A program made the translations under genes and the position numbers. From Pseudooceanicola sp. HF7 (GTDB taxonomy: Bacteria > Pseudomonadota > Alphaproteobacteria > Rhodobacterales > Rhodobacteraceae): 64,000 bases of DNA. Positions 36,309-46,782 of the stretch are shown here, one piece after another; position 1 is the first letter of the stretch; every line of letters begins with the position of its first letter. The notes under the pieces are model-generated. The model saw only the letters and a list, made by a program, of their open reading frames with translations. It was not told where the DNA came from and searched no databases. Location: positions 62,001 through 126,000 of the forward strand of contig NZ_JAATOW010000012.1 in the NCBI RefSeq assembly GCF_011806405.1. The letters run 5' to 3'.

Positions 36309-36914
36309 TTATTCAAAACAGGCCTTCAGCTTGGCAAAGGCATCCGCACGGTGGGAAATATTGTTCTTCACCTTCGGATCCATTTCGCCAAAGGTGATGT
36401 CATGGCCATCGGGCATGAAGATCGGGTCGTATCCGTGACCTTCCGCGCCGCGCATTGGCCAGACCACCTGGCCTTCGACCTTGCCCACGAAGACCTCGTC
36501 ATGGCCATCGGGCCAGGCCAGGCAGAAGGTGCAGTTAAAGGCAGCGGTGCGCGGGGCAGGGGCGTTCTTTTCTTCCAGCAGATCCCAGGTCTTTTGCATC
36601 GCCATCGGGAAATCCCGGCCATTGGGCGTTTCGGCCCAGTCGGCGGTATAGACCCCGGGCGCGCCGTCCAGGGCATCCACGGAAATGCCGCTGTCATCGG
36701 ACAGGGCGGGCAGGCCGGTGGCCTTGGCGGCGTAATGCGCCTTGATGCGGGCGTTGCCGATGAAGGTATCCTGATCCTCCACCGGCTCTTCCAGCCCGTG
36801 TTCGGCGGCGGAACTGACCTTGATGCCATAGGGGGCCAGCATCTCGGAGATCTCCTTGAGCTTGCCCTTGTTGTGGCTCGCCAGAACCAGTTCCTGTCCG
36901 TCGAATTTACGCAT
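36309..36914 (-). CDS. rdgB: RdgB/HAM1-type XTP/dITP pyrophosphatase
   Basis: RdgB removes inosine and xanthosine triphosphates from the nucleotide pool. The 201-residue product begins [22 protein letters not shown] and shows [24 protein letters not shown] and [18 protein letters not shown], all signature segments. A longer open frame exists upstream, but the ATG at 36914 gives the normal N-terminus and an 8-base overlap with rph. Confidence 0.95.
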   Translation of the reverse strand: MRKFDGQELVLASHNKGKLKEISEMLAPYGIKVSSAAEHGLEEPVEDQDTFIGNARIKAHYAAKATGLPALSDDSGISVDALDGAPGVYTADWAETPNGRDFPMAMQKTWDLLEEKNAPAPRTAAFNCTFCLAWPDGHDEVFVGKVEGQVVWPMRGAEGHGYDPIFMPDGHDITFGEMDPKVKNNISHRADAFAKLKACFE

Positions 36915-37623
36915 TTGCCGCCTCAAGCTGAATTGCCGCCAGTTCTGCCACACCTTTTTCGGCAAGGTCCATGAGCTGGTTCATCTGATCCCGCGAAAAG
37001 ACGGAGCCCTCGGCGGACATCTGCACTTCGATCAGCTTGCCGGAGCCGGTCATGACAAAGTTGCCGTCCACGCCGGCTTCGCTGTCCTCGGGGTAATCCA
37101 GGTCCAGCACGGGCTGGCCGGCATAAATTCCGCAGGACACGGCAGCGACGGGATCGACCAGCGGATCGCTTGTGATCACACCGGCTTTCATCAGCTTGTT
37201 GACCGCCAGGCGCAGGGCCACCCAGCCCCCGGTGATAGAGGCGCAGCGGGTCCCGCCATCGGCCTGGATCACGTCGCAATCGACGGTGATCTGGCGTTCG
37301 CCCATGGCCACCCGATCCACGCCAGCACGCAGAGAGCGACCGATAAGTCTTTGAATTTCAACGGTTCTTCCGCCCTGCTTGCCCATGGCAGCCTCACGAC
37401 GCATACGCGATGTGGTCGACCGCGGCAGCATGCCGTATTCTGCCGTCACCCAGCCCAGGCCGGACCCCTTGATGAAGGGCGGTACGCGGTCCTCGATGGT
37501 GGCGGTGCACAGCACATGGGTGTCGCCAACCTTGATCAGGCAGGACCCCTCTGCATGTTTCGTGACCCCGGTCTCGATTGAAACCGGGCGCATTTCGCTT
37601 AAATCTCTACCAGACGGACGCAT
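36907..37623 (-). CDS. rph: Ribonuclease PH
   Basis: A phosphorolytic 3'-5' exoribonuclease that trims tRNA 3' ends. The 238-residue product shows [18 protein letters not shown], the [21 protein letters not shown] segment, and [36 protein letters not shown]. It lacks signs of the truncation known from some E. coli strains. It is divergent from hrcA, as in many alphaproteobacteria. Confidence 0.96.
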   Translation of the reverse strand: MRPSGRDLSEMRPVSIETGVTKHAEGSCLIKVGDTHVLCTATIEDRVPPFIKGSGLGWVTAEYGMLPRSTTSRMRREAAMGKQGGRTVEIQRLIGRSLRAGVDRVAMGERQITVDCDVIQADGGTRCASITGGWVALRLAVNKLMKAGVITSDPLVDPVAAVSCGIYAGQPVLDLDYPEDSEAGVDGNFVMTGSGKLIEVQMSAEGSVFSRDQMNQLMDLAEKGVAELAAIQLEAANA

Positions 37624-37683
37624 GGTACCTCCCTAAAACTTGGGCCCCTGATAGGCGCGCGGCCCCCGTGAAGGCAAGCCCCG

Positions 37684-37711
37684 TTGACCTTTCCGCCGCG
37701 TGCTCTTTAAT
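37684..37711 (+). promoter_or_regulatory. Probable sigma-70 promoter of hrcA-grpE
   Basis: TTGACC (37684-37689), 16 bases, TTTAAT (37706-37711), ending 26 bases before the hrcA ATG. I find no CIRCE element (TTAGCACTC-N9-GAGTGCTAA) in the rph-hrcA gap. Confidence 0.5.
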
Positions 37712-37737
37712 GGCCCCCCGGTGATGAAGCTGAGGCG

Positions 37738-38793
37738 ATGGTAGAAAAAAACTCGGTCCTTGATGAACTGAACGATCGCTCGCGCGAAGTCTTTCGCCGC
37801 GTGGTCGAAGGCTACCTTGAAAGCGGTGAGCCCGTGGGCTCGCGGACCCTGACCCGGATGATGAACGAAAAGGTCTCGGCCGCGACGGTGCGCAACGTGA
37901 TGCAGGACCTCGAATACATGGGCTTGCTGGACAGCCCCCATGTCAGCGCGGGCCGGGTGCCCACGCAATCGGGGCTGCGCATGTTCGTCGACGGGCTGCT
38001 GGAAGTGGGCGACCTGGGCACAGAGGACCGCCAGAAGATCGACGCCACCGTGGGCAATGGCGGCGATGTGGGCGCCATGCTGGACCGGATCGGCTCAGCG
38101 CTCAGCTTTGCCACCCGCGGCGCCTCGCTTGTGCTGGCGCCCAAGCATGAAGCCGCGATCAAGCATATCGAATTCGTGGCCCTCGGCCAGGACCGCGCCC
38201 TCGTGGTGCTGGTCTTCGGCGATGGCCACGTGGAAAACCGCATCTTCACGCCGCCCCCGGGCCAGACGCCCAGCTCGATGCGGGAGGCCGCGAATTTCCT
38301 CAACGCGGCGCTGGAAGGGCGGACGCTGTCGGATCTCAAGGGCGTCGTGGCGCGCGATATCGATGCGCGCAAGCAGCAGATCGACGGGCTGGCCCAGGCG
38401 CTGGTGGAAAGCGGCCTGGCGGTTTGGCAGGACGAGGGCGCGCATGAGGAAAGGCTGATCGTGCGCGGCCGCGCGAATCTGCTGGAAGGGGAGCAGGAAG
38501 ACCTGGACCGGATCCGCGTGCTCTTCGACGACCTTGAGCGGAAGCGGGACATTGCCGAATTCCTCGAACTCACCGACGAAGGCGAGGGCGTGCGCATTTT
38601 TATCGGCTCGGAGAACAAACTTTTCTCACTTTCCGGTTCCTCTCTGGTGGTCTCTCCCTATATGAACGCGGATCGAAAGATCATCGGCGCGGTTGGCGTG
38701 ATCGGGCCCACGCGGCTCAATTACGGACGGATCGTTCCGATCGTGGATTACACGGCACAGCTGGTCGGACGGATGATTTCCGACCGGGGGTGA
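37738..38793 (+). CDS. hrcA: Heat-inducible transcription repressor HrcA
   Basis: HrcA represses chaperone operons at CIRCE elements, usually groESL. The 351-residue product has the N-terminal winged helix (VEGYLESGEPVGSRTL, VSAATVRNVMQDLEYMGLL, HVSAGRVPTQSGLRMFVD). The C-terminal domain ends RLNYGRIVPIVDYTAQLVG. It is 19 bases upstream of grpE on the same strand. No CIRCE is visible in front of it, so it probably acts elsewhere in the genome. Confidence 0.94.
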   Translation: MVEKNSVLDELNDRSREVFRRVVEGYLESGEPVGSRTLTRMMNEKVSAATVRNVMQDLEYMGLLDSPHVSAGRVPTQSGLRMFVDGLLEVGDLGTEDRQKIDATVGNGGDVGAMLDRIGSALSFATRGASLVLAPKHEAAIKHIEFVALGQDRALVVLVFGDGHVENRIFTPPPGQTPSSMREAANFLNAALEGRTLSDLKGVVARDIDARKQQIDGLAQALVESGLAVWQDEGAHEERLIVRGRANLLEGEQEDLDRIRVLFDDLERKRDIAEFLELTDEGEGVRIFIGSENKLFSLSGSSLVVSPYMNADRKIIGAVGVIGPTRLNYGRIVPIVDYTAQLVGRMISDRG

Positions 38794-38812
38794 CCGGCGA
38801 AAGAGGTGAAGA

Positions 38813-39370
38813 ATGGCAGAGCCGAAGGACGAAGACTTTCTGGATGATCTCGAAGCCGCAGAGGCCGAGGCCTATGCAGCGGAAGAAGAAGAGATCGACG
38901 GTGAGGCGGCCGAGCTGGACGCGGTGATCGCGGAACGTGACGCGTTCAAGGACAAGTTCATGCGCGCGCTGGCCGATGCGGAAAACGCCCGCAAACGTGC
39001 CGACAAGCAGCGCCGCGAAGCTGAGAACTACGGCGGCTCCAAGCTGGCCCGTGACATGCTCCCCGTCTATGACAACATGAAACGCGCCATCGAAGCGATG
39101 GGCGAGAAGACCGAGGAAAACGCCGCCCTGCATGAAGGGATCGAATTGACCATGCGTGAGCTGGTCAACGTCTTCCGCAAGCACGGCATCGAACCCATCG
39201 CGCCCGAAGTCGGCGATCGTTTCGACCCGAACCTGCACGAAGCCATGTTCGAAGCCCCGCTGCCCGGCACCAAGGCCGGAGAGATCATCCAGGTCTCCGC
39301 GGAAGGCTTCATGCTGCATGACCGCCTGCTGCGCCCGGCCCAGGTCGGCGTGAGTTCAAATCCCGGCTGA
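38813..39370 (+). CDS. grpE: DnaK nucleotide-exchange factor GrpE
   Basis: GrpE releases ADP from DnaK. The 185-residue product has an acidic N-terminus, the long helix AERDAFKDKFMRALADAENARKRADKQRREAENYGG, and the C-terminal beta domain. That domain shows GIEPIAPEVGDRFDPNLHEAMFE and RLLRPAQVGVSSNPG. It follows hrcA behind a GAGGTGAAG ribosome site. dnaK and dnaJ are not in the window. Confidence 0.95.
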   Translation: MAEPKDEDFLDDLEAAEAEAYAAEEEEIDGEAAELDAVIAERDAFKDKFMRALADAENARKRADKQRREAENYGGSKLARDMLPVYDNMKRAIEAMGEKTEENAALHEGIELTMRELVNVFRKHGIEPIAPEVGDRFDPNLHEAMFEAPLPGTKAGEIIQVSAEGFMLHDRLLRPAQVGVSSNPG

Positions 39371-39375
39371 CGCCG

Positions 39376-39406
39376 GGATGCCTCCGGCGGGAGTTTTTCG
39401 GCAAGA
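39376..39406 (+). repeat. Dispersed 31-base repeat, copy 1 (downstream of grpE)
   Basis: This 31-base stretch, which includes GCCTCCGGCGGGAGTTTTTC, is identical to the reverse complement of 46659-46689. A degenerate reverse-strand relative lies at 39428-39454 (CCGGAGTATGACCGGCAAGA). Such CTCCGGCGGGAGT elements are, as I recall, frequent at gene ends in Rhodobacteraceae. With 39399-39439 it also forms a hairpin. Confidence 0.8.
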
Positions 39407-39439
39407 AGAAAAGCGCAGGGCTGCACCTTCTTCTTGCCG
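39399..39439. terminator. Inverted repeat between convergent grpE and mutS
   Basis: CGGCAAGAAGAA (39399-39410) and TTCTTCTTGCCG (39428-39439), a perfect 12-base stem with a 17-base loop. Two more GC hairpins follow toward mutS (GGGCC-GCA-GGCCC at 39458-39470, AGGGGG-CTGG-CCCCCT at 39472-39487). These may end both converging transcripts. Confidence 0.55.
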
Positions 39440-39517
39440 GTCATACTCCGGGGGTGAGGGCCGCAGGCCCGAGGGGGCTGGCCCCCTTTGCGCAGAGAGA
39501 TCAGGAAGCCTTCCGGT

Positions 39518-42175
39518 TCAGCTCCGGGAGGCTTCTTTCAGTTTGTAGAGCATCTCCAGCGCGTCGCGTGGGCTCAGCTCATCGGGGTGCAGCCCCTCCA
39601 GCATCTCGGACACGGCCTTCAGCCCCTCGGGCATTTTGGCGGGGGTGGGCGTTGGCGGCGGGGCGGCGGCGAAGAGCGGCAGGTCGTCTATGACCGCCTT
39701 GGGGCCGCCACCGCCGCTGCGTGCGTTTTCTTCGAGGGAGGCCAGCACGTCCCGCGCGCGGTCCACCACGCTGTCCGGCAGGCCGGCCAGGCGGGCGACC
39801 TGTACGCCGTAGCTGCGGTCCGCGGCCCCCATGCGCACCTCGTGCAGGAAGATCACGTCGCCCTCGTGTTCGCGCACCGTCACCGTGGCGTTCTCCACGC
39901 CGGGCAGGCGTTTGGAGAGCTCCGTCATCTCGTGGTAGTGGGTGGCGAAGAGGGCGCGGGCACGGTTGATCTCATGCAGGTGTTCCAGCACGGCCCATGC
40001 GATGGAGAGCCCGTCGTAGGTTGCCGTGCCGCGCCCGATCTCGTCCAGGATCACCAGCGCGCGCTCATCGGCCTGGTTCAGGATGGCGGCGGTTTCCACC
40101 ATTTCCACCATGAAGGTCGACCGGCCACGGGCCAGGTCGTCAGAGGCGCCGACGCGGCTGAAGATCTGACTGACCAGCCCGACATGGGCGCTGGTGGCGG
40201 GCACGTGGCTGCCCATCTGGGCCAGCAGGGCGATCAGGGCATTCTGGCGCAGAAAGGTCGATTTACCGGCCATGTTGGGGCCCGTCAGCAACCAGACCGA
40301 TGCCGCGTCCCCCTGGGGGACCAGCGCGCAATCATTGGCGATGAAGGGCGCGCCCTGCTTGCGCAGCGCCTGTTCCACCACCGGGTGGCGGCCACCCTGG
40401 ATCTCAAGGGCGCGGCTGTCGTCCACCTTCGGGCGGGCCCAGTCCTCGGCGCGCGACAGGTCGGCCAGTGCCGTGGTCAGGTCGAATTCGGCCAGGGCGC
40501 GCGAGAGGTTCGTCAGGACAGGCGCGTTCTCCAGCACCGCCTCGCGCAGCGATGCGAAGAGCCGCTGTTCGATACCCTGGGCCTGGCCCGCGGCGTTCAG
40601 GATCCGCGTCTCCAGCTCCGAGAGCTCCGGCGTGGTGAAGCGCACCTGGTTCGCGGTGGTCTGGCGGTGCTTGAAGGCCTCCGACAGGGGCGGGGCCAGC
40701 ATCTTCTGCGCATGGGTCGAGGTCACTTCGACGAAATAGCCCAGCACGTTGTTATGCTTGATCTTCAAGGAATTGATGCCGGTCTCTTCGGCATATTGGC
40801 TTTGCATGCCGGCGATCACGCCACGGCCCTCGTCGCGCAGGCGGCGGACCTCGTCCAGCTCTGCGTCATAGCCGGTGGCGATGAAGCCGCCGTCACGGGC
40901 CAGCAGGGGCGGTTCGGCGACCAGCGCCGCGTCCAGCAGCGACAGCAGCGCGTCATGGCCGGTCAGGTCCCCGGCGGCCTCCATCAGCAGCGCGGGCAGG
41001 CTGGCGCCGTCCAGCTGCCCGGCCAGCCGCTCTGCCTGGGCCAGGGCCGTGCGGATCGCGGCCAGGTCGCGCGGCCCGCCGCGTTCCAGCGACAGGCGCG
41101 ACAGCCCGCGATCCAGGTCCGGCACCCGGCGCAGGGTGTCACGCAGCTCTGCGGACAGGCGGCTTTCCGCAACGGCGAAATCCACCGCGTCCAGCCGCGC
41201 CGCGATCCGCTGCAGTTCCCGCGAGGGCGAAGAGATCCGCCGTTCCAGCAGGCGCCCGCCCGCAGCCGTCACCGTGCGATCCACGGCCGACAGCAGCGAT
41301 CCCGCGCGCCCGCCGTTCATCGCATGGGTGATTTCCAGGTTGCGCCGTGTGGCCGCGTCGATCTGCACGGTGCCGTCCAGTGCTTCACGTGACGGCGGGC
41401 GCAGCAGGGGCAGTTTGCCCTTCTGGGTGATCTCCAGGTAGTCGACCAGCGCCCCCATGGCGCTCAGCTCGGGCCGGGTGAAGGCACCGAAGCTTTCCAG
41501 CGTGCCGACCTTGAACAGCCGTGTCAGCCGGTCCACCGCGCCGGTGCTGTCATAGCTGGCCCGCGACAGCGGCGTGAGGGAGATCCCGAATTCTTCCACC
41601 AGCAGGCGCAGCTCGGGTTCTTCGGCATCGCTCACCAGCAGCTCGGAGGGCATCAGCCGCGCCAGCTCCGGGCCCAGCTTGACCGCTGGCAGCGGCATCG
41701 CCTGGAAGGCGCCGGTCGAGATGTCGACCCAGGCCAGCGCCGCCGCGTCCCGTACGCTGGCGTATGCCGCCAGGAAGTTGTGCCTGCGGGCCTCAAGCAG
41801 CGAATCCTCGGTCAATGTGCCGGGCGTGACGAGCCTGACGACATCGCGTTTCACCACGGATTTCGACCCGCGCTTCTTGGCTTCGGCGGGGTCTTCCATC
41901 TGCTCGCAGACCGCCACGCGGAAGCCCTTGCGGATCAGCGTCAGCAGGTAGCTTTCCGCCGCATGGACCGGAACGCCGCACATCGGGATGTCCTCGCCCA
42001 GGTGCTTGCCGCGTTTTGTCAGTGAAATGTCCAGCGCGCTGGCTGCTGCCTCGGCATCGTCAAAGAACATCTCGTAGAAATCGCCCATCCTGTAGAACAG
42101 CAGGGCATGGGGATATTGTTCCTTGATTTCAAGGAATTGCGCCATCATCGGGGTGACGTTTGCAGCGGTGTTCAT
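39518..42175 (-). CDS. mutS: DNA mismatch repair protein MutS
   Basis: MutS recognises mismatches. The 885-residue product has the mismatch-contacting F-Y-E at residues 33-35 (GDFYEMFF) and the clamp and lever regions. The ATPase shows Walker [17 protein letters not shown] near residue 630, then a [19 protein letters not shown] box and an intact [10 protein letters not shown]. The frame is open 46 codons upstream, but [18 protein letters not shown] at 42175 is the family start. It is divergent from maeB with 136 bases between. Confidence 0.96.
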   Translation of the reverse strand: MNTAANVTPMMAQFLEIKEQYPHALLFYRMGDFYEMFFDDAEAAASALDISLTKRGKHLGEDIPMCGVPVHAAESYLLTLIRKGFRVAVCEQMEDPAEAKKRGSKSVVKRDVVRLVTPGTLTEDSLLEARRHNFLAAYASVRDAAALAWVDISTGAFQAMPLPAVKLGPELARLMPSELLVSDAEEPELRLLVEEFGISLTPLSRASYDSTGAVDRLTRLFKVGTLESFGAFTRPELSAMGALVDYLEITQKGKLPLLRPPSREALDGTVQIDAATRRNLEITHAMNGGRAGSLLSAVDRTVTAAGGRLLERRISSPSRELQRIAARLDAVDFAVAESRLSAELRDTLRRVPDLDRGLSRLSLERGGPRDLAAIRTALAQAERLAGQLDGASLPALLMEAAGDLTGHDALLSLLDAALVAEPPLLARDGGFIATGYDAELDEVRRLRDEGRGVIAGMQSQYAEETGINSLKIKHNNVLGYFVEVTSTHAQKMLAPPLSEAFKHRQTTANQVRFTTPELSELETRILNAAGQAQGIEQRLFASLREAVLENAPVLTNLSRALAEFDLTTALADLSRAEDWARPKVDDSRALEIQGGRHPVVEQALRKQGAPFIANDCALVPQGDAASVWLLTGPNMAGKSTFLRQNALIALLAQMGSHVPATSAHVGLVSQIFSRVGASDDLARGRSTFMVEMVETAAILNQADERALVILDEIGRGTATYDGLSIAWAVLEHLHEINRARALFATHYHEMTELSKRLPGVENATVTVREHEGDVIFLHEVRMGAADRSYGVQVARLAGLPDSVVDRARDVLASLEENARSGGGGPKAVIDDLPLFAAAPPPTPTPAKMPEGLKAVSEMLEGLHPDELSPRDALEMLYKLKEASRS

Positions 42176-42311
42176 GGGGCCTCTTCGCGCTTTGGCACAG
42201 AGTATCGAAAGCCGCTTGGGGGCGAAAGCGGATACCTGGCCCTGACCCCCGTCTCTGTTGAGAAGTATCCGCGCCTCGGGTATGACGCCCGGACACCTGG
42301 AGGATGACCAC

Positions 42312-44567
42312 ATGACGAAAAGCCGGATCAGCCGCGAAGATGCGCTGGCGTTTCACCTCGAACCCACCCCCGGCAAGTTCGAGATCACGGCCACCGTGCC
42401 GATGACGACCCAGCGGGATCTGAGCCTGGCCTATTCCCCCGGCGTGGCCGTCCCCTGCGAGGCAATCCATGCGGCGCCCGAGACCGCCTATGATTACACC
42501 AACAAGGGCAACCTTGTGGCCGTGATCTCCAACGGCACCGCGGTCCTGGGCCTGGGCAACCTTGGCGCGCTGGCCTCCAAGCCGGTGATGGAGGGCAAAT
42601 CGGTGCTCTTCAAGCGCTTTGCCGATGTGAACTCCATCGACATCGAGCTGGACACCGAAGACCCCGAGAAGATCATCGAGGCCGTGCGCCTGATGGGGCC
42701 GACGTTCGGCGGCATCAACCTTGAAGACATCAAGGCGCCGGAATGCTTCATCATCGAACAGCGCCTCAAGGAAGAGATGGACATCCCCGTCTTCCATGAC
42801 GACCAGCACGGCACCGCCGTGATCTGTGCCGCCGGGCTGATCAACGCGCTGCATATCAGCGGCAAGAAGATCGAAGAGGTGAAGATCGTCCTGAACGGGG
42901 CAGGGGCCGCCGGCATCGCCTGCCTTGAGCTGCTCAAGGCCATGGGCGCGCGCCATGACAATTGCATCATGTGCGACACCAAGGGCGTGATCTACCAGGG
43001 CCGTACAGAGGGCATGAACCAGTGGAAATCGGCCCATGCCGCCACCACCGAGGCCCGCACCCTGGCCGAAGCCATGGATGGCGCAGATGTCTTCCTGGGC
43101 GTCTCCGTGAAGGGCGCGGTGACGCAGGAGATGGTGAAGTCGATGGCGCCGAACGCCGTGATCTTCGCCATGGCCAACCCGGATCCCGAAATCACCCCCG
43201 AAGAGGTCCACGAGGTCCGCGAGGATGTGATCGTCGCCACCGGGCGCTCGGACTATCCCAACCAGGTCAACAACGTCCTGGGCTTCCCCTACCTGTTCCG
43301 TGGCGCGCTGGACATCCATGCGCGCGCCATCAACGACGAGATGAAGATCGCCTGCGCCGAGGCCCTGGCAAAGCTGGCCCGCCTCGACGTGCCGGACGAG
43401 GTGGCCATGGCCTATGGCCGCGCGCTGACCTTCGGGCGCGATTACATCATCCCCACGCCCTTCGATCCCCGGCTGATCCACGTGATCCCGCCGGCGGTGG
43501 CCCGGGCGGGGATGGAAACCGGCGCGGCCCGGCGTCCGATCGTCGACATGGAAGCCTATGAACATCACCTGAAGTCGCGCATGGACCCCACGGCCTCCAT
43601 CCTGCGCGGGCTGAACGCACGGGCGCGCAAGGCGCAGGCGCGGATGATCTTCGCCGAAGGCGACGACCCGCGCGTGCTGCGCGCTGCGGTGATGTACCAG
43701 CGCTCCGGCATGGGGCAGGCCATCGTCGTCGGCCGTGAGCCAGAGGTGAACCAGCTTCTGACCTCCCTCGGCCTCTCGGACGCGGTGGGGGAGCTGACCG
43801 TGACCAACGCGGCCACCACTCAGCACCTGGAAAGCTACAAGTCCTTCCTGTACGGGCGCCTGCAACGGCGCGGCCACGACAGCCAGGATGTCCACCGCCT
43901 TGCGGCGCGGGACCGGCATGTCTTCTCCGCGCTGATGCTGGCCCATGGCCATGGCGATGCGATGATCACCGGGGCCACCCGCAAGTCCGCCCATGTGATG
44001 GAGCTCATCGGCCACGTCTTCGACGCGGATGCCGAACATGGCGCAGTGGGCACCACCGCCATCCTGCACAAGGGGCGCATCGTCCTGATCGGCGATACGC
44101 TGGTGCATGAATGGCCCGATGAAAATGACCTGGCCGATATCGCCGAACGCTCCGCAGAGGTCGCCCGCGACCTGGGGCTGGAGCCGCGCGTGGCCTTCGT
44201 CAGCTTCTCCACATTCGGCTACCCGGTCTCTGAACGGGCCGAAAAGATGCACCTGGCCCCCAAGGTCCTGGAATCCCGTGGCGTCGATTTCGAATTCGAA
44301 GGCGAGATGACCGTGGACGTGGCGCTCAATACCAAGTCGCGGGCGCATTACCCCTTCTCGCGGCTCACGGGCAACGCCAACATCCTTGTCGTGCCGGCAC
44401 GCCACTCCGCCTCCATCTCCGTCAAGCTCCTGCAGGAGATGGCCGGAGCCACGGTGATCGGCCCGATCCTCTCGGGCGTCGACAAGCCGGTGCAGATCTG
44501 CTCGACCGGCTCCACGGTGAACGACATCCTCAACATGGCCGTTCTGGCCGCCTGCAAGGTGAAGTGA
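42312..44567 (+). CDS. maeB: NADP-dependent malic enzyme with C-terminal phosphotransacetylase-like domain
   Basis: Malic enzyme decarboxylates malate to pyruvate, making NADPH. The 751-residue product has an N-terminal malic-enzyme part (residues ~1-430). It shows [50 protein letters not shown] and the NADP loop [15 protein letters not shown]. The C-terminal part (~430-750) resembles phosphate acetyltransferase ([42 protein letters not shown]-like region). In MaeB proteins this part is usually catalytically silent and regulatory, often responding to acetyl-CoA. The ATG at 42312 is chosen over a longer frame. Confidence 0.94.
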   Translation: MTKSRISREDALAFHLEPTPGKFEITATVPMTTQRDLSLAYSPGVAVPCEAIHAAPETAYDYTNKGNLVAVISNGTAVLGLGNLGALASKPVMEGKSVLFKRFADVNSIDIELDTEDPEKIIEAVRLMGPTFGGINLEDIKAPECFIIEQRLKEEMDIPVFHDDQHGTAVICAAGLINALHISGKKIEEVKIVLNGAGAAGIACLELLKAMGARHDNCIMCDTKGVIYQGRTEGMNQWKSAHAATTEARTLAEAMDGADVFLGVSVKGAVTQEMVKSMAPNAVIFAMANPDPEITPEEVHEVREDVIVATGRSDYPNQVNNVLGFPYLFRGALDIHARAINDEMKIACAEALAKLARLDVPDEVAMAYGRALTFGRDYIIPTPFDPRLIHVIPPAVARAGMETGAARRPIVDMEAYEHHLKSRMDPTASILRGLNARARKAQARMIFAEGDDPRVLRAAVMYQRSGMGQAIVVGREPEVNQLLTSLGLSDAVGELTVTNAATTQHLESYKSFLYGRLQRRGHDSQDVHRLAARDRHVFSALMLAHGHGDAMITGATRKSAHVMELIGHVFDADAEHGAVGTTAILHKGRIVLIGDTLVHEWPDENDLADIAERSAEVARDLGLEPRVAFVSFSTFGYPVSERAEKMHLAPKVLESRGVDFEFEGEMTVDVALNTKSRAHYPFSRLTGNANILVVPARHSASISVKLLQEMAGATVIGPILSGVDKPVQICSTGSTVNDILNMAVLAACKVK

Positions 44568-44568
44568 C

Positions 44569-45426
44569 GTGACCCTCTGGAACCTGGGCTCGGTCAATGC
44601 CGACGTGGTCTTTCGCGTGCCCCACATGCCCGCGCCGGGCGAAACCCTGGCAGCCACCGACTACCAGAAGGGCCTGGGCGGGAAGGGGGCGAACATGTCC
44701 GTCGCCGCCACCCGCGCGGGCTCTGTCGTGGAACATATCGGCGCGGTGGGCGAAGACGGCCTCTGGCTGAAAGACCGGCTGGCCGGCTACGGCGTCGGCA
44801 CCACCCACCTGGCAGAGATTCCCGGCCCCCAGGGCCAGGCGATCATCCTGCTGGATACGGAGGGTGAGAACCAGAGCGTCCTGCTGCCCGGCTCCAGCCG
44901 CGCGATTGACCAGGCGCTGATCGCCCCCGCGCTCTCTGCCGCCGCAGCCGGGGATATCGCCGTCTTCCAGAACGAAACCTCCGGCCAGGCGGTCTTTGCC
45001 AAGGCGGCGAAGGCGGCCGGGCTGCGCCTGGCCTATGCGGCGGCCCCCTTTGAACCCGAGGCGGTGCAGGCCGTGCTGGAACAGCTCGATATCCTGGTGA
45101 TGAACCAGGTCGAAGCCGCCCAGCTGGAACAGGCCCTTGGCCTCGCGCCGGAAGCCCTGCCGGTGGCCGACGTTGTGATCACCCTGGGCGCCAAGGGCTG
45201 CCGCTGGGTGGAAACCGCGACCGGCCAGTCCCGCGACTACCCCGCGCCAAAGGTCACCCCCGTGGATACCACCGGGGCGGGCGACACCTTCACCGGCTAC
45301 CTGCTGGCCGGGCTCGACCAAGGGCTGGACATGGCCGATGCCATCGACCAGGCGCAGCGCGCGGCGGCCCTCATGGTGACCCGCGTCGGCACCGCGGACG
45401 TGATCCCGGCGCGCGACGAACTCTGA
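44569..45426 (+). CDS. PfkB-family carbohydrate kinase, ribokinase-like
   Basis: The 285-residue kinase shows NLGSVNADVVFRVPHMPAPGETL and GLGGKGANMSVAATRAG near the N-terminus. The C-terminal catalytic DTTGAGDTFTGYLLAGL has the base aspartate near residue 238. That is the ribokinase pattern. It starts with GTG one base after the maeB stop. The sugar substrate is uncertain; no transporter or ribose genes are nearby, so I leave the symbol blank. Confidence 0.85.
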   Translation: MTLWNLGSVNADVVFRVPHMPAPGETLAATDYQKGLGGKGANMSVAATRAGSVVEHIGAVGEDGLWLKDRLAGYGVGTTHLAEIPGPQGQAIILLDTEGENQSVLLPGSSRAIDQALIAPALSAAAAGDIAVFQNETSGQAVFAKAAKAAGLRLAYAAAPFEPEAVQAVLEQLDILVMNQVEAAQLEQALGLAPEALPVADVVITLGAKGCRWVETATGQSRDYPAPKVTPVDTTGAGDTFTGYLLAGLDQGLDMADAIDQAQRAAALMVTRVGTADVIPARDEL

Positions 45427-45579
45427 TCGCGGCGGGGGCACGCCCCCCCGCTGCCCACCGCCTACGATCTCCTCACGGCCTCGTGATCGCGGCTACGGCA
45501 ACCCTGTCGTCCCCCTCTTCGTGTCTACTGGCAACCGGGTCGCAAGGACCTGGCCCAGAAACCGACATGGAGATCCCGA

Positions 45580-45996
45580 ATGACCCGTATTCTTGCCGCC
45601 GCCGCCCTTGGTCTTGCCGCCCTCACCGCTCCGGCCCTGGCCGATGACCATTCCATGGCCATGGTCGAGGCCATGGACCAGGATGTCTCCAACGGGATCG
45701 TCAGCGCGTCCAGGATCATGGCGCCAGAGAACGGCTGGATGGTCGTCCACCGCACCGATGCAGAGATGAAGCCGGGCCCCGTCGTCGGCTACGCCCCGCT
45801 GCGCGCCGGTGAAAACACCGACGTGGCCGCGATCCTGCAGGAAGAGGTCGCCCCGGGCGACATGCTGATGCTCATGGTCCATTCAGAGGCCGGCGGCATG
45901 AAGACCGGCATGTTCGAATACACCCTGGGCGCCACCGAAGACGGACCGATCAAGCCCGACGGCATGCTGGTGATGAAGACCATCTCTGCCAAGTGA
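45580..45996 (+). CDS. Small secreted protein, DUF7282-like
   Basis: A 138-residue protein with a clear signal peptide (MTRILAAAALGLAALTAPALA, cleavage near residue 21). One domain follows, about 110 residues, rich in methionine and acidic residues (DDHSMAMVEAMDQDVSNGIVSASRI, APENGWMVVHRTD, VAPGDMLMLMVH). The pattern of a hydrophobic VVHR core and a GLFE/GMFEYTLG strand recalls DUF7282 domains of secreted proteins. Function unknown. The methionine and histidine residues could suggest metal or copper contact, but nothing shows it. It is followed by a strong hairpin. Confidence 0.75.
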   Translation: MTRILAAAALGLAALTAPALADDHSMAMVEAMDQDVSNGIVSASRIMAPENGWMVVHRTDAEMKPGPVVGYAPLRAGENTDVAAILQEEVAPGDMLMLMVHSEAGGMKTGMFEYTLGATEDGPIKPDGMLVMKTISAK

Positions 45997-46069
45997 CCAC
46001 CGCCCCCTGATGGCTCCCCCGGATGTACCCCCCAAGGCATCCGGCCGCCGTCCTCCGGGCGGCACCTGC

Positions 46070-46102
46070 GAAAGGGCCGGGACGGCAGTCCCCGGCCCTT
46101 TC
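46070..46102 (+). terminator. Hairpin after the secreted-protein gene
   Basis: GAAAGGGCCGGG (46070-46081) and CCCGGCCCTTTC (46091-46102), a perfect 12-base stem with a 9-base loop. The T's are inside the stem rather than after it. It lies between two convergent genes and could serve both. Confidence 0.6.
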
Positions 46103-46155
46103 CTCTGCGCGGACGAGACGCGGCAACCGCACCGTCACGGCACCGCGACAGGGCG

Positions 46156-46440
46156 CTACCCCAGCACCTTGCCCAGCTTCATCGCCACGGACATGTCGCC
46201 CGAGATTTTGATTTTGCCGAAGGCAAAGGCAGTCATCGGGTTCAGATCGCCGGCCATCAGCTTCACCAGGTTCTTGCGGCTGATGTGCACGGTGCAATCG
46301 GCCGGGGCATCGGCCAGCTGAACGGCCCCGTCACTTACCGTGATCGCGCCATCCGCCCCGCAATCGAACTTCACGGAATTTTCCAGCGTCCGGCGCTCCA
46401 GCCCTCGGGCGATCTTCGCGGCTATCTCTTCCATGGTCAT
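46156..46440 (-). CDS. SCP2 sterol-binding-domain protein
   Basis: A 94-residue protein formed only of an SCP2 domain, with EEIAAKIARGLERRTLENSVKFDC, DGAVQLADAPADCTVHIS and NLVKLMAGDLNPMTAFAFGKIKISGDMSVAMKLGKVL. Such proteins bind hydrophobic ligands, possibly acyl-CoA. The start at 46440 has a good GGAGGAGA site upstream. A longer open frame upstream is proline-rich and not believable. It is alone, facing a 485-base gap. Confidence 0.88.
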   Translation of the reverse strand: MTMEEIAAKIARGLERRTLENSVKFDCGADGAITVSDGAVQLADAPADCTVHISRKNLVKLMAGDLNPMTAFAFGKIKISGDMSVAMKLGKVLG

Positions 46441-46658
46441 GGTCTCTCCTCCACCAGGGCTCGTCCGGCCCAAAGGGCCCGACCCCGAAGGCCCCGCCAA
46501 GCATGACCTGAGGGAGGTTGACGCAAACGTAACGTCAGACCCGCCGCCGCCGGGCAAACGCGCGCCGCCCCCATCGAGGGGGGGCCACCCGTCTCCCTGC
46601 CTGCGGCAGGTCGGCCCGGAACACCACCCCCGCCAACCCGATCCACCCCTCTCCTTCA

Positions 46659-46689
46659 TCTTGCCGAAAAACTCCCGCCGGAGGCATCC
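46659..46689 (-). repeat. Dispersed 31-base repeat, copy 2
   Basis: Reverse complement of 39376-39406, identical over 31 bases and 7.3 kb away. It lies upstream of the SCP2 gene and downstream of argG. Confidence 0.8.
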
Positions 46690-46782
46690 GCCGCCCGCCC
46701 TCCCGTGACCGGCCCGATCCTTCCGCCCGACCTCCGGCCTTCAGACTCCCTTAATATCCCCCTCATCCCCCGCGCGCTGCGC

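Noticed and set aside
37624-37737. CIRCE element in front of hrcA
   Set aside because: No TTAGCACTC-N9-GAGTGCTAA-like repeat is present in the gap.
39488-41392. 634-codon frame antisense to mutS
   Set aside because: Shadow of mutS; glutamine- and arginine-rich reverse translation.
41384-41396. Extra parS site in mutS (TTCACGTGACG)
   Set aside because: Only the central CACGTGA matches; the outer arms of the palindrome are absent.
42129-44657. 842-codon open frame antisense to maeB
   Set aside because: Histidine-, glycine- and arginine-rich reverse reading with no domain; maeB is unmistakable on the other strand.
46340-46708. 122-codon frame reading rightward across the SCP2-argG gap
   Set aside because: Proline- and serine-rich, no ribosome site or motif, and it overlaps the 31-base repeat.
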